This document shows positions 46,680-54,176 of a stretch of 64,000 bases of DNA, piece by piece. How positions within the stretch are numbered: the first letter of the stretch is position 1; every line of letters begins with the position of its first letter. The DNA comes from Romboutsia maritimum (lineage in GTDB: Bacteria > Bacillota > Clostridia > Peptostreptococcales > Peptostreptococcaceae): contig NZ_NOJZ02000001.1 of the NCBI RefSeq assembly GCF_002251085.2, forward strand, positions 124,001-188,000, written 5' to 3'. The position numbers were made by a program, and so were the translations under genes. The notes under the pieces are model-generated. The model searched no databases and was not told the DNA's origin. It worked only from the letters and a program-made list of their open reading frames with translations.

Positions 46680-47831
46680 TTATATCATATTATCTATAAC
46701 TTTTTGAAGCATCTGTAAATAGCTTGCTTTTTTAATATCTTTATTATTAACTAAATCAACTTGCCCTATGAGTTTTTTATCTTTATATACCTGTACTTTG
46801 CCAAGTACTGTTCCTTTTTTTATAGGTATATTAGGATCTTCTGATACTTTTATTTTCTTTGTAAATTCTTTAGCTCCACCTTTTTCAATAAGTACTGTTA
46901 AATTTTCTTTTGCAACTAAATTAACTTTATTATCTTCTGCTTTATCTAAAGTAAGGGTTGCTATGTTATCATCTTTAGAACATAGTTTTATACTTTCATA
47001 ATTTGCAAATCCATAATTTAAAAGGTTCGATGCATCCTTAAATCTATCTGGAGATGTTTCTGCACCTAATGTAGCTGCTACTAAATGTGTATCTCCTCTT
47101 TTTGCTGATGCTGATAAACAATATTTCGCTTGTTGAGTAAATCCAGTTTTAACTCCTGTTGCTCCTTGATAATGTTTAATCAATTTATTTGTATTTGCAA
47201 GACCTATTGTTGCTTGTTTTTTTCCAACTACCAAGTGATCCATCCATGTTGTTAGATATTTACTTATTGTATCATGTTTTAATAATTCCTTGGACATTAC
47301 TGCAATATCATGAGCAGATGTATAATGATTATCTACTGGAAGCCCATTCGTATTAACAAAATGTGTATCATTCATTCCTAGCTCTTTTGCTTTTTTATTC
47401 ATTAGCTCTACAAAACCTTCAATACTTCCTGATACATGTTCAGCCATTGCTACGCATGCATCATTTGCAGAAGCAACTGCAATACCTTTTAAGAGATTGT
47501 CTACACTCTGAGTCTCTCCTGGTTCTAAAAATATTTGACTTCCTCCCATACTAGATGCTACTTCACTAATTTGTACAGAGTCATCTAGTTTAATTTTACC
47601 TTCATCCAATGCCTCGCATATAAGTAACATAGTCATTACTTTAGTTACACTTGCTGGTGGCAATTTTTCATGAGAATTTTTTTCATAAAGAATTTGTCCA
47701 CTTCCTATATCCATTAAAATTGCTGATTTTGAAGATACATTTATAGCGTTGTTATTATCTTTGGCAAAGGATATATTTATTGGTGTTGCCACTAGAGCAA
47801 CAGCTATTATTATACTAGCCAATTTTTTCAT
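46680..47831 (-). CDS. Serine-type D-alanyl-D-alanine carboxypeptidase (DacF-like PBP)
   Basis: Exported penicillin-binding protein that trims the terminal D-Ala of peptidoglycan stems. A signal peptide (about residues 1-23, INISFAKD) is followed by the active-site S-x-x-K (SVTK near 61-64), SAND as the SxN-like motif, and VKTGFT as KTG. A C-terminal beta-rich PBP5-type domain follows, and a short tail may be amphipathic. ATG 47831 fits the ribosome binding site GAGGTG better than the in-frame GTG at 47840. Vegetative or spore-cortex role cannot be decided. Confidence 0.93.
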   Translation of the reverse strand: MKKLASIIIAVALVATPINISFAKDNNNAINVSSKSAILMDIGSGQILYEKNSHEKLPPASVTKVMTMLLICEALDEGKIKLDDSVQISEVASSMGGSQIFLEPGETQSVDNLLKGIAVASANDACVAMAEHVSGSIEGFVELMNKKAKELGMNDTHFVNTNGLPVDNHYTSAHDIAVMSKELLKHDTISKYLTTWMDHLVVGKKQATIGLANTNKLIKHYQGATGVKTGFTQQAKYCLSASAKRGDTHLVAATLGAETSPDRFKDASNLLNYGFANYESIKLCSKDDNIATLTLDKAEDNKVNLVAKENLTVLIEKGGAKEFTKKIKVSEDPNIPIKKGTVLGKVQVYKDKKLIGQVDLVNNKDIKKASYLQMLQKVIDNMI

Positions 47832-47885
47832 TAATGTCACCTCATTAACTTTTATTTAAGATTATTCTTTCACTTTTAACATATT

Positions 47886-48089
47886 TTATTCGATACGCTT
47901 TGATATGCTTGATCCTAATGTTTTTTTATTCTCTAGTTTTTTAAAATAATTTGTTAGTACTCCATTACTTTGAGCATTTTCTATAATCTCAAATGCATCT
48001 TCATAATTCATACCATAATCTGCTGCTATTTCCATTCTTATTTGTTGCAATGCTTTTCTAGCGTTTTTATCAGCTATATCTTTATCCAT
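47886..48089 (-). CDS. Probable alpha/beta-type small acid-soluble spore protein
   Basis: 67 residues. ARKALQQIRMEIAADYGMNYED resembles the first helix of alpha/beta SASPs, including the E-I-A of the germination-protease site, and NGVLTNYFKKLENKKTLG resembles the second helix. SASPs coat and protect spore DNA and are degraded at germination. The match is diverged (the usual GG-x-ITK is not intact), so the call is probable only. It has a good ribosome binding site (AGGAGG). Confidence 0.55.
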   Translation of the reverse strand: MDKDIADKNARKALQQIRMEIAADYGMNYEDAFEIIENAQSNGVLTNYFKKLENKKTLGSSISKRIE

Positions 48090-48170
48090 ATTAATCCTCC
48101 TATTTTTATTATTTGTATAGTATTATTTTCTTCTAAAATAAGGAAGTTATAGATGGTATTTTTTACAAAA

Positions 48171-48200
48171 AATAAGACACCTTATTTTAGGTGTCTTATT
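48171..48200 (-). terminator. Intrinsic terminator after the DUF503 gene
   Basis: Twelve-base stem AATAAGACACCT/AGGTGTCTTATT with a 6-base loop and a T run on the minus strand, 15 bases past the gene. Confidence 0.88.
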
Positions 48201-48214
48201 TTCATTAAAAAAAC

Positions 48215-48502
48215 TTAATACATATCAATATTTTGTTCTATTTCTACAATATGAGCATCTGTATTGTTTTCTATAAAATTTATTATATTTTCTATAATTG
48301 AATCACATTGACTTAAGCTTAGTCCTATTCCAGAGATTCCAATAGTAATTTTTTGATGAATATCTTGATTTTCTACTTCGCAAACTGATATGTTAAACTT
48401 ATTTTGTAATTTATTTATTATACTTTTTACTACCATCCTTTTTTCTTTAAGAGAGTGTACCCAATTTGCAATAAGATCAACTTTAATAACTATTACTCTC
48501 AT
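48215..48502 (-). CDS. DUF503 family protein (YlxP-like)
   Basis: 95-residue protein with the DUF503 pattern: VDLIANWVHSLKEKRMVVKSIINKLQNKFNISVCEVENQD, ferredoxin-like fold. In Bacillus ylxP lies between infB and rbfA; here it sits instead beside a YlbF gene. No biochemical function is known to me. It lies 28 bases after the YlbF-family gene and is probably co-transcribed with it. Confidence 0.88.
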   Translation of the reverse strand: MRVIVIKVDLIANWVHSLKEKRMVVKSIINKLQNKFNISVCEVENQDIHQKITIGISGIGLSLSQCDSIIENIINFIENNTDAHIVEIEQNIDMY

Positions 48503-48530
48503 ATTAGCTCCCTTCTTTTGTTAATTTCAT

Positions 48531-48866
48531 TTAATCATAATCTTGCTCTACTGCATCTGCTAAAATTTTATTTATGTTATTCATCATCTGAGTAAATTTT
48601 TGCTCACTGTTTAAATAATTATACAGTTTTTTATTATTTACTACCTTCTTTTGAAGTTCTTCTGCTTTTTTTATTGATTTTTTATCCAGTTTTTTATTTT
48701 TCATAGTACTATTTTGTAATTCAATTTGATAAAGTTTATAATCTCTTAATAAAACTTCACTTTCTTTATCTGATTTTAATACTTTCATATTTTTTTTAAA
48801 TGATTTATATTCATTACTATTTTTTATTTCACTTGCTAGCTTAGTAGCAGTATCATAAACTCCCAT
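48531..48866 (-). CDS. YlbF/YmcA family protein
   Basis: 111-residue, helical, charged protein typical of the YlbF family (IKNSNEYKSFKKNMKVLKSDKESEVLLRDYK; C-terminal QKFTQMMNNINKILADAVEQDYD). In Bacillus, YlbF and YmcA form a complex with YaaT that guides RNase Y processing. The rny gene is in this window but far away. Here it lies directly downstream of the RNase J gene's terminator, with a strong ribosome binding site (GGGGAGG). Confidence 0.85.
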   Translation of the reverse strand: MGVYDTATKLASEIKNSNEYKSFKKNMKVLKSDKESEVLLRDYKLYQIELQNSTMKNKKLDKKSIKKAEELQKKVVNNKKLYNYLNSEQKFTQMMNNINKILADAVEQDYD

Positions 48867-48884
48867 AAAAACCTCCCCACAAAA

Positions 48885-48918
48885 AAAGATTGAATATAAT
48901 AAATTATATTCAATCTTT
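48885..48918 (-). terminator. Intrinsic terminator after rnjA
   Basis: Sixteen-base stem AAAGATTGAATATAAT with its complement, tiny loop, and seven T's on the minus strand, 6 bases past the RNase J gene. Confidence 0.9.
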
Positions 48919-48923
48919 AATAA

Positions 48924-50603
48924 TTATACCTCCATTATTATAGGAAGTATCATAGGATTTCTCTTTGTTTTTACATATAGATATTCTTTTAAATTCTCTT
49001 TTATATTATTCTTTAAGTATGCCCATTCTTTTATATTCTTTTCTTCGCATTCTTTAAGAACTTGTTTTATTACATATTTAGCTCCATCCATTAAATCTTC
49101 AGATTCCCTTACATAAACAAATCCTCTAGAAATTATATCTGGGCCTGCTAAAACTTTTCCATCTTCTTTAGAAATAGTTACAACAACTATCATTAATCCA
49201 TCTTCTGATAAATGCTTTCTATCTCTTAAAACGATATTTCCTACATCTCCTACACCTAAACCATCTACTAGTACATTTCCTGTAGGTATATGACCTGCTA
49301 CTTTAGCAGAATTCTTATCTAACTCTAAAACTTCACCTGTTTGCATAACAAAAATATTTTGACTTGGCATTCCTAGTTCTTCAGCTAATTCAGCATGTCT
49401 TTTTAACATTCTGTATTCTCCATGTGCCGGCATAAAGAACTTAGGTTTTACTAATCTTTGCATAAGTTTTAATTCTTCTTGAGAAGCATGACCTGATACG
49501 TGGATATCTGCTATGTCGTTGTATACTACTTCGGCTCCTTTTTCAAATAAGAAGTTAATTACTTTTGATATTAATTTTTCATTCCCTGGTATTGGGTGAG
49601 CTGATATTATTATTAAATCGCCTCTTTTTATTTCTACTTTCTTATGTTCTGAGCTTGCCATTCTAGCAAGTGCTGACATAGGTTCCCCTTGAGTACCTGT
49701 AGTTATTATTACTAATTCACTATCTTCATACTTAGATAAATCATTTAAGTCAATTAATACATCATCTGATATATCTAAATATCCTAATTCCCTAGCAACT
49801 CCAACTACATTTACCATAGATCTTCCTGATACTGCTACTTTTCTATTAAACTTCTCAGCCATATTTATTATTTGCTGTAGTCTATGGATATTAGATGCAA
49901 ATGTAGCAACTATTATTCTACTTCCATTTGCTTTTCTAAATAAATCATCTAACCCCGCTCCTACAGTTTTTTCTGACATCGTATAGCCAGCTCTTTCTAC
50001 ATTAGTACTATCTGCTAACATTAAAAGAACTCCACTCTTACTTAATTCACAAATTCTATGAATATCCATTACATCTCCGTCAATAGGCGTTAAATCAATT
50101 TTAAAATCTCCCGTATGATATATAATCCCTTGGTCTGTATGAACAGCTATAGAACAAGCATCTGGTATACTATGGTTGTTCTTTATAAACTCCACACTCA
50201 TGTTTGTAAGTTTTATAACTTGTCGAGGAGTTACAACATTTAACTTAACACTGTTTAACTTGTGTTCCTTTAATTTAACTTGTATAAGTCCTATGCTAAG
50301 TCTTGATCCATATATAGGTACATTTATTTTCTTTAGTATATACGGAAGTGCTCCTATATGATCCTCGTGACCATGTGTTATAAATATACCTTTTATCTTG
50401 TCCTTATTTTTCACTAAATAAGTTATATCCGGTATAACTATATCTACCCCTAACATCTCGTCTTCTGGGAAACTTAATCCCGCATCTATTACAATTATCT
50501 CATCTTTATACTCAACAACGGTCATATTTTTTCCGATTTCGTTAAGTCCGCCTAAGGCCATAACCTTAATTTTATTGGTGTTTTTTTTGAACAATTGCAT
50601 CAT
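48924..50603 (-). CDS. rnjA: Ribonuclease J
   Basis: Metallo-beta-lactamase/beta-CASP ribonuclease with 5'-3' exo- and endonuclease activity. HGHEDH at residues 77-82 is the metal motif, SDSTN-type ADSTNVERAG lies mid-chain, and SGHASQEELKLM is in the beta-CASP part; the C-terminal domain is complete (559 residues). AAGGAG touches the first ATG (50603), so the ATG at 50600 or TTG at 50594, with better spacing, may be the true start. It acts with RNase Y and PNPase. Confidence 0.96.
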   Translation of the reverse strand: MMQLFKKNTNKIKVMALGGLNEIGKNMTVVEYKDEIIVIDAGLSFPEDEMLGVDIVIPDITYLVKNKDKIKGIFITHGHEDHIGALPYILKKINVPIYGSRLSIGLIQVKLKEHKLNSVKLNVVTPRQVIKLTNMSVEFIKNNHSIPDACSIAVHTDQGIIYHTGDFKIDLTPIDGDVMDIHRICELSKSGVLLMLADSTNVERAGYTMSEKTVGAGLDDLFRKANGSRIIVATFASNIHRLQQIINMAEKFNRKVAVSGRSMVNVVGVARELGYLDISDDVLIDLNDLSKYEDSELVIITTGTQGEPMSALARMASSEHKKVEIKRGDLIIISAHPIPGNEKLISKVINFLFEKGAEVVYNDIADIHVSGHASQEELKLMQRLVKPKFFMPAHGEYRMLKRHAELAEELGMPSQNIFVMQTGEVLELDKNSAKVAGHIPTGNVLVDGLGVGDVGNIVLRDRKHLSEDGLMIVVVTISKEDGKVLAGPDIISRGFVYVRESEDLMDGAKYVIKQVLKECEEKNIKEWAYLKNNIKENLKEYLYVKTKRNPMILPIIMEV

Positions 50604-50748
50604 CTCCTTCTGTCTATTCAGTTTTTTAACTAAACACGTTCTAAAATTTAAATAATATCAAATCACGCACTCTTTACCAGTTATTATCATTGTACCATAA
50701 TTCTCAATATATTTTAACCTATATTTAAAATACATTTATTGTATTATT

Positions 50749-50777
50749 TTGACAAATTTATTTTATTCTGCTATCCT
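50749..50777 (+). promoter_or_regulatory. Sigma-A promoter of the YdjM-like gene
   Basis: TTGACA (50749-50754), 17-base spacer, TATCCT (50772-50777), about 45 bases before the start codon on the plus strand. The divergent rnjA gene starts at 50603; a TACAAT at about 50690-50695 could be its -10 element but lacks a good -35. Confidence 0.6.
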
Positions 50778-50821
50778 CTGAATATATTATGTTAATTAAA
50801 TTCATATAAATAGGAGGATAT

Positions 50822-51559
50822 ATGCGAGGAAAAACCCATTGTACAATAGGAGTTTTAGTAGGTATTCAAGTTTCTTTAATTTTTAAAATACCTATTTCTC
50901 TATTTAATATTATTGTGTCTGCTATTTTTTCAATTCTTCCAGATTTAGATGAACCTAATTCTCTAATTTCTGATTTCTTTTTAAATAAAAATATTTCTAA
51001 ATTCATATATAAAGCATTAATATACTTTATTAATATTATTATTTTCTTTACTTCTTTAAAGATAAATAATAATTTTTATCTAAGTTCAATAATAACATTT
51101 ATAACTATAGTAATTATAGAAGCTAAATTAACACATATGTTTTTAAGAAAGTTATTTTTATCATTGATTTTTTTACTATTAGCTATATGCCTATACTTGA
51201 TAAAATCTAGAGTTTATTTTATATTTTTCACTCTAATTCTTAGTTTATTTCCATGGTTTAAGCATAGAAGTATATCTCACAGTATTTTTTCTACTGTTTT
51301 AATGTTCTTTTTATTAAAACAAATAGAGCTAATATATAGTATATCCAATTTATCTTTTTTTGGAACTGTTGGTTATGCAAGTCATATATTTTTAGGTGAT
51401 TTATTTACTAAACAAGGAGTTCCTCTCTTATATCCATTAAGCAATAAGAAGCTTTCCTTATGTAGTTTTAGGGTAGGAAGCTTTTTTAGTAATTTATTAG
51501 AAATTTTATTTATAGTTATTTTGATATATATTATAATTTACTCTATAATAAAAATATAA
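50822..51559 (+). CDS. YdjM-like membrane-bound metal-dependent hydrolase family protein
   Basis: Plus strand, 245 residues. MRGKTHCTIG and SILPDLDEPNS near residue 42 are typical of the LexA-binding, inner-membrane-associated hydrolase family (YdjM), as is HRSISHSIFST near residue 150. There are about six hydrophobic segments. Predicted zinc binding by His/Asp residues is family knowledge; the substrate is unknown. Start after AGGAGG. It converges with fur at a shared hairpin. Confidence 0.85.
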   Translation: MRGKTHCTIGVLVGIQVSLIFKIPISLFNIIVSAIFSILPDLDEPNSLISDFFLNKNISKFIYKALIYFINIIIFFTSLKINNNFYLSSIITFITIVIIEAKLTHMFLRKLFLSLIFLLLAICLYLIKSRVYFIFFTLILSLFPWFKHRSISHSIFSTVLMFFLLKQIELIYSISNLSFFGTVGYASHIFLGDLFTKQGVPLLYPLSNKKLSLCSFRVGSFFSNLLEILFIVILIYIIIYSIIKI

Positions 51560-51580
51560 GTCCCAATTGGGACTTATATT
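51553..51580. terminator. Bidirectional terminator between the YdjM-like gene and fur
   Basis: Twelve-base perfect stem AATATAAGTCCC/GGGACTTATATT with an AATT loop, starting within the last codons of the plus-strand gene. Confidence 0.85.
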
Positions 51581-51581
51581 T

Positions 51582-52025
51582 TTATCGTTTATTACATTTT
51601 GGGCATAATCCATAAAATTTAACATCATGATCAAGTATTTTAAATTTATATAAATCTTGAATTTCTTTTTCTATACTGTCTAATAAATCTTCTTTTACTT
51701 CCATTATTTTACCACAATTTTTACATATAAGATGATGATGATGATGAGTGTCTTCTTTATTCAAACTTATTTCATATCTTATGCATCCATCATCTAGATT
51801 TAATTTAGATATTACACCTATCTCATCTAATAGTTGCATTGTTCTATAAACTGTAGCTAATCCTATTTCTGGACAATCAACTCTAACTAAATCATATATT
51901 TCTTCACTACTTAGATGATCTTTATTATTTTTAAGTAATATCTCTATTATAGCCCTTCTTTGAGGAGTAATTTTAAATCCTGTTTCTTTCAATTTCTCCT
52001 TTAATATATTCATTCTATTAACCAT
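51582..52025 (-). CDS. fur: Fur family metal-responsive repressor
   Basis: Winged-helix regulator: ITPQRRAIIEILL and ATVYRTMQLLDEIGVI form the DNA-binding domain. THHHHHLICKNCGKIMEV and FYGLCPKCNKR supply the His-rich metal site and two C-x2-C zinc pairs. The 147-residue form from ATG 52025 has GAGGG at 7-base spacing; ATG 52046 has none. Fur is favoured by length and by its place near rnj and alaS, as I recall for C. difficile, but PerR or Zur cannot be excluded by eye. Confidence 0.9.
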   Translation of the reverse strand: MVNRMNILKEKLKETGFKITPQRRAIIEILLKNNKDHLSSEEIYDLVRVDCPEIGLATVYRTMQLLDEIGVISKLNLDDGCIRYEISLNKEDTHHHHHLICKNCGKIMEVKEDLLDSIEKEIQDLYKFKILDHDVKFYGLCPKCNKR

Positions 52026-52058
52026 AACATCACCCTCATTTTTCAATTGATAATCTTT

Positions 52059-52094
52059 ATTAATTATTCTATTCCATAATTAATATTTTGTCAA
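52059..52094 (-). promoter_or_regulatory. fur promoter overlapped by a perfect inverted repeat
   Basis: TTGACA (52089-52094), 17-base spacer, TAGAAT (52066-52071). The perfect inverted repeat ATTAATTAT/ATAATTAAT (52059-52067 and 52076-52084, 8-base gap) covers the -10 element and half of the spacer. The AT-rich dyad is compatible with a Fur-family operator and hence autoregulation. Confidence 0.65.
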
Positions 52095-52121
52095 CACATT
52101 TACCTAAATTTTACAGTATTG

Positions 52122-53015
52122 CTAGTTTCCATATATAAACTTATGAAGCATTTCTATATTTTTATCTTTCTCCCACTTTACAACAAACATACCGTTCTCT
52201 TCTAATTTAGTCTCTTCTCTATATTTTTCACTTGGAAATTGTAGTTGTTTTATATCATAACTAGCTAATTCATGGGATATTAAAGCCATCTTCATTATTT
52301 TACTAAAAGAAATATTAACATCTACATATTTTATTAAGCTTTTTACTATAGAAGCATAGTTTGTAACTGAAGTATTCGATAAATTTTGTGCAACATTTGC
52401 AAGTATTTTTCTTTGTCTTTCATCTCTATTATATATAGTATCCATTTTTCTTATTCTGGCATATGCTAGTGCTTGATAACCATTTAGTTGTTGATTCCCT
52501 ATATTAGTTATATATTCTATATTTCCCTCTTTTTGTTCACTTAATCCATAACATGTGTTTATTACCTTATTTAAATGATTTATTTCTTTTTCGTTTACGT
52601 CTATAGTTACCCCCCCTAGGGCATCTATAATTTCAATAAATGATCTAAAATCTACGATAGCATAATCCTTTAAATTTAAATTTAAATTTTCATTGATTGT
52701 TTTTATTAATAAATCTACTCCTCCATATGCATAAGCATGATTTAATTTTTCATACCCCCTATTTGGTATTTTAACTATGATATCTCTTGCTAAGGATGTT
52801 AATTTAAGAGATTTGTTTAAATTATCTATTGTCAAAATTATCATTGTATCTGACCTAGATGCACCCTTACCTTCAACTCCATCTTTACCAATTAAAAGTA
52901 TGTTATCCACCATTTTTTCATGTAAATCATCTTGTTTTAATGCATATATACTTTGTGTTGAAAAAAATATTATAAGAGAAATAAACAATACTAATAAATT
53001 CTTTTTATTCGTCAT
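52122..53015 (-). CDS. LytR-CpsA-Psr (LCP) family protein
   Basis: Membrane-anchored transferase type that attaches polymers to peptidoglycan. One N-terminal membrane segment (about 6-25), then the LCP core: DNILLIGKDGVEGKGASRSDTMIILTID, LARDIIVKIP, and ALAYARIRKMDTIYNRDERQRKIL with the conserved Arg/Asp residues. Length 297 fits. It lies between fur and the DUF1292 gene, alone. Which wall polymer it transfers is unknown. Confidence 0.93.
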   Translation of the reverse strand: MTNKKNLLVLFISLIIFFSTQSIYALKQDDLHEKMVDNILLIGKDGVEGKGASRSDTMIILTIDNLNKSLKLTSLARDIIVKIPNRGYEKLNHAYAYGGVDLLIKTINENLNLNLKDYAIVDFRSFIEIIDALGGVTIDVNEKEINHLNKVINTCYGLSEQKEGNIEYITNIGNQQLNGYQALAYARIRKMDTIYNRDERQRKILANVAQNLSNTSVTNYASIVKSLIKYVDVNISFSKIMKMALISHELASYDIKQLQFPSEKYREETKLEENGMFVVKWEKDKNIEMLHKFIYGN

Positions 53016-53150
53016 TATACAACACCTTCTACTCTTAAAATTTAATAAATATTTTCCCCTATTATATATTAATTTACACTAATAATAATAAAATTCTTAT
53101 TAATGAAAATTTAAATATTATTCATTTTATATAAATTTATAAAAATAAAT

Positions 53151-53193
53151 AAAAGCCTACTTAAAATCAATTTTTTTGATTTTAAGAGGCTTT
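53151..53193 (-). terminator. Intrinsic terminator after the DUF1292 gene
   Basis: Stem AAAGCCT and CTTAAAATCAA paired with their complements, interrupted by a single mismatch, with a short T-rich loop, about 22 bases past the gene. Confidence 0.8.
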
Positions 53194-53214
53194 ATAGTCT
53201 TAACCTATAATATT

Positions 53215-53499
53215 TTATTGTTCATCCTCGTCATAGTTTAATCCTTCTTCTTCCATTATAGCATTGTATACAGCTACAACAGTTTCGTACTCATCATCAC
53301 TTTCTAAAGCTACTAATATTTCACCATCTTCATCTTGGTCTATTCTAAATATTAAAGCTTCTTCTGCATCTTCATCTTCTACAGGCATTAATATTGCATA
53401 TTCCTTGCCTTCTGCTTCTAGCGTAAGAATTATTTCAAATTCACTTTCTATTCCATTTTCGTCTATTAAGTTGATTATATTTTCTTGCATAGATTTCAC
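53215..53499 (-). CDS. DUF1292 (YrzB-like) acidic protein
   Basis: 94 residues, strongly acidic, with the DUF1292 pattern LEAEGKEYAILMPVEDEDAEEALIFRIDQDEDGE. In Bacillus yrzB clusters with yrrK (ruvX) and yrzL (IreB family), the same genes as here. Function unknown. It is the last gene of the alaS-downstream set, 60 bases after ruvX. Confidence 0.88.
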   Translation of the reverse strand: MKSMQENIINLIDENGIESEFEIILTLEAEGKEYAILMPVEDEDAEEALIFRIDQDEDGEILVALESDDEYETVVAVYNAIMEEEGLNYDEDEQ

Positions 53500-53559
53500 C
53501 TCAAATTTATTATTTATTATTTACATTATATATCATATAATTAGAATTTTATAGTTATT

Positions 53560-53985
53560 TTATAAATTTCTTTGCATATCTAAATATCCTTGTAAAATTA
53601 TTACTGCTGCTAACATATCTATTACTTTTTTTCTTTTTTGTCTGCTTACATCAGCTTCTAATAAAGATCTTTCTGCTGCTACTGTTGAAAGTCTTTCATC
53701 CCAAAAGTCTACTTCAAGTCCTGTTTCTTCTTTTAATAGCTCACAGAATTTTATTACCTTTTCTCCTTGAGGTCCTAAAGTCCCATTCATATTTTTAGGA
53801 AGACCTGATACTATTTTATTAACTTGTCTTTCTTTTATTATATTTTTTAATTCTTCTATATCTTTTTTCTTTCCTACTCTTCTTACAGTTTTAACTCCTT
53901 GTGCTGTAATACCCATTAAATCACAAACTGCAACTCCAATAGTTTTATCTCCTACATCTAATCCCATTATTCTTCCATCTAGCAT
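53560..53985 (-). CDS. ruvX: Putative pre-16S rRNA nuclease / RuvX family (YqgF)
   Basis: RNase H-fold protein implicated in 16S rRNA 5'-end maturation and formerly listed as a Holliday junction resolvase. [18 protein letters not shown] carries the first acidic active-site residue, and [13 protein letters not shown] and [13 protein letters not shown] the others. A longer frame begins at 54015, but AAGGAG with 7-base spacing selects ATG 53985, giving 141 residues. Confidence 0.94.
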   Translation of the reverse strand: MLDGRIMGLDVGDKTIGVAVCDLMGITAQGVKTVRRVGKKKDIEELKNIIKERQVNKIVSGLPKNMNGTLGPQGEKVIKFCELLKEETGLEVDFWDERLSTVAAERSLLEADVSRQKRKKVIDMLAAVIILQGYLDMQRNL

Positions 53986-54136
53986 AGTATGTCTCCTTAT
54001 AACATCTTTATTCAAAAGTATTTATTACTTATCTATATTTTTCCTATCTGTAGCTCATTCATACATTTTTATAAATAATTAGTATCAGTTTATATTACTA
54101 TATTAACTAAATAAGTTCAATGCTATCTAAAAAAAT

Positions 54137-54170
54137 AAAACTAGTCAGAATAAAATTCTGACTAGTTTTT
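54137..54170 (-). terminator. Intrinsic terminator after the 721-residue membrane protein
   Basis: Fourteen-base perfect stem AAAACTAGTCAGAA/TTCTGACTAGTTTT with a 6-base loop, followed on the minus strand by an AT-rich rather than pure T tail. Confidence 0.82.
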
Positions 54171-54176
54171 TATATA

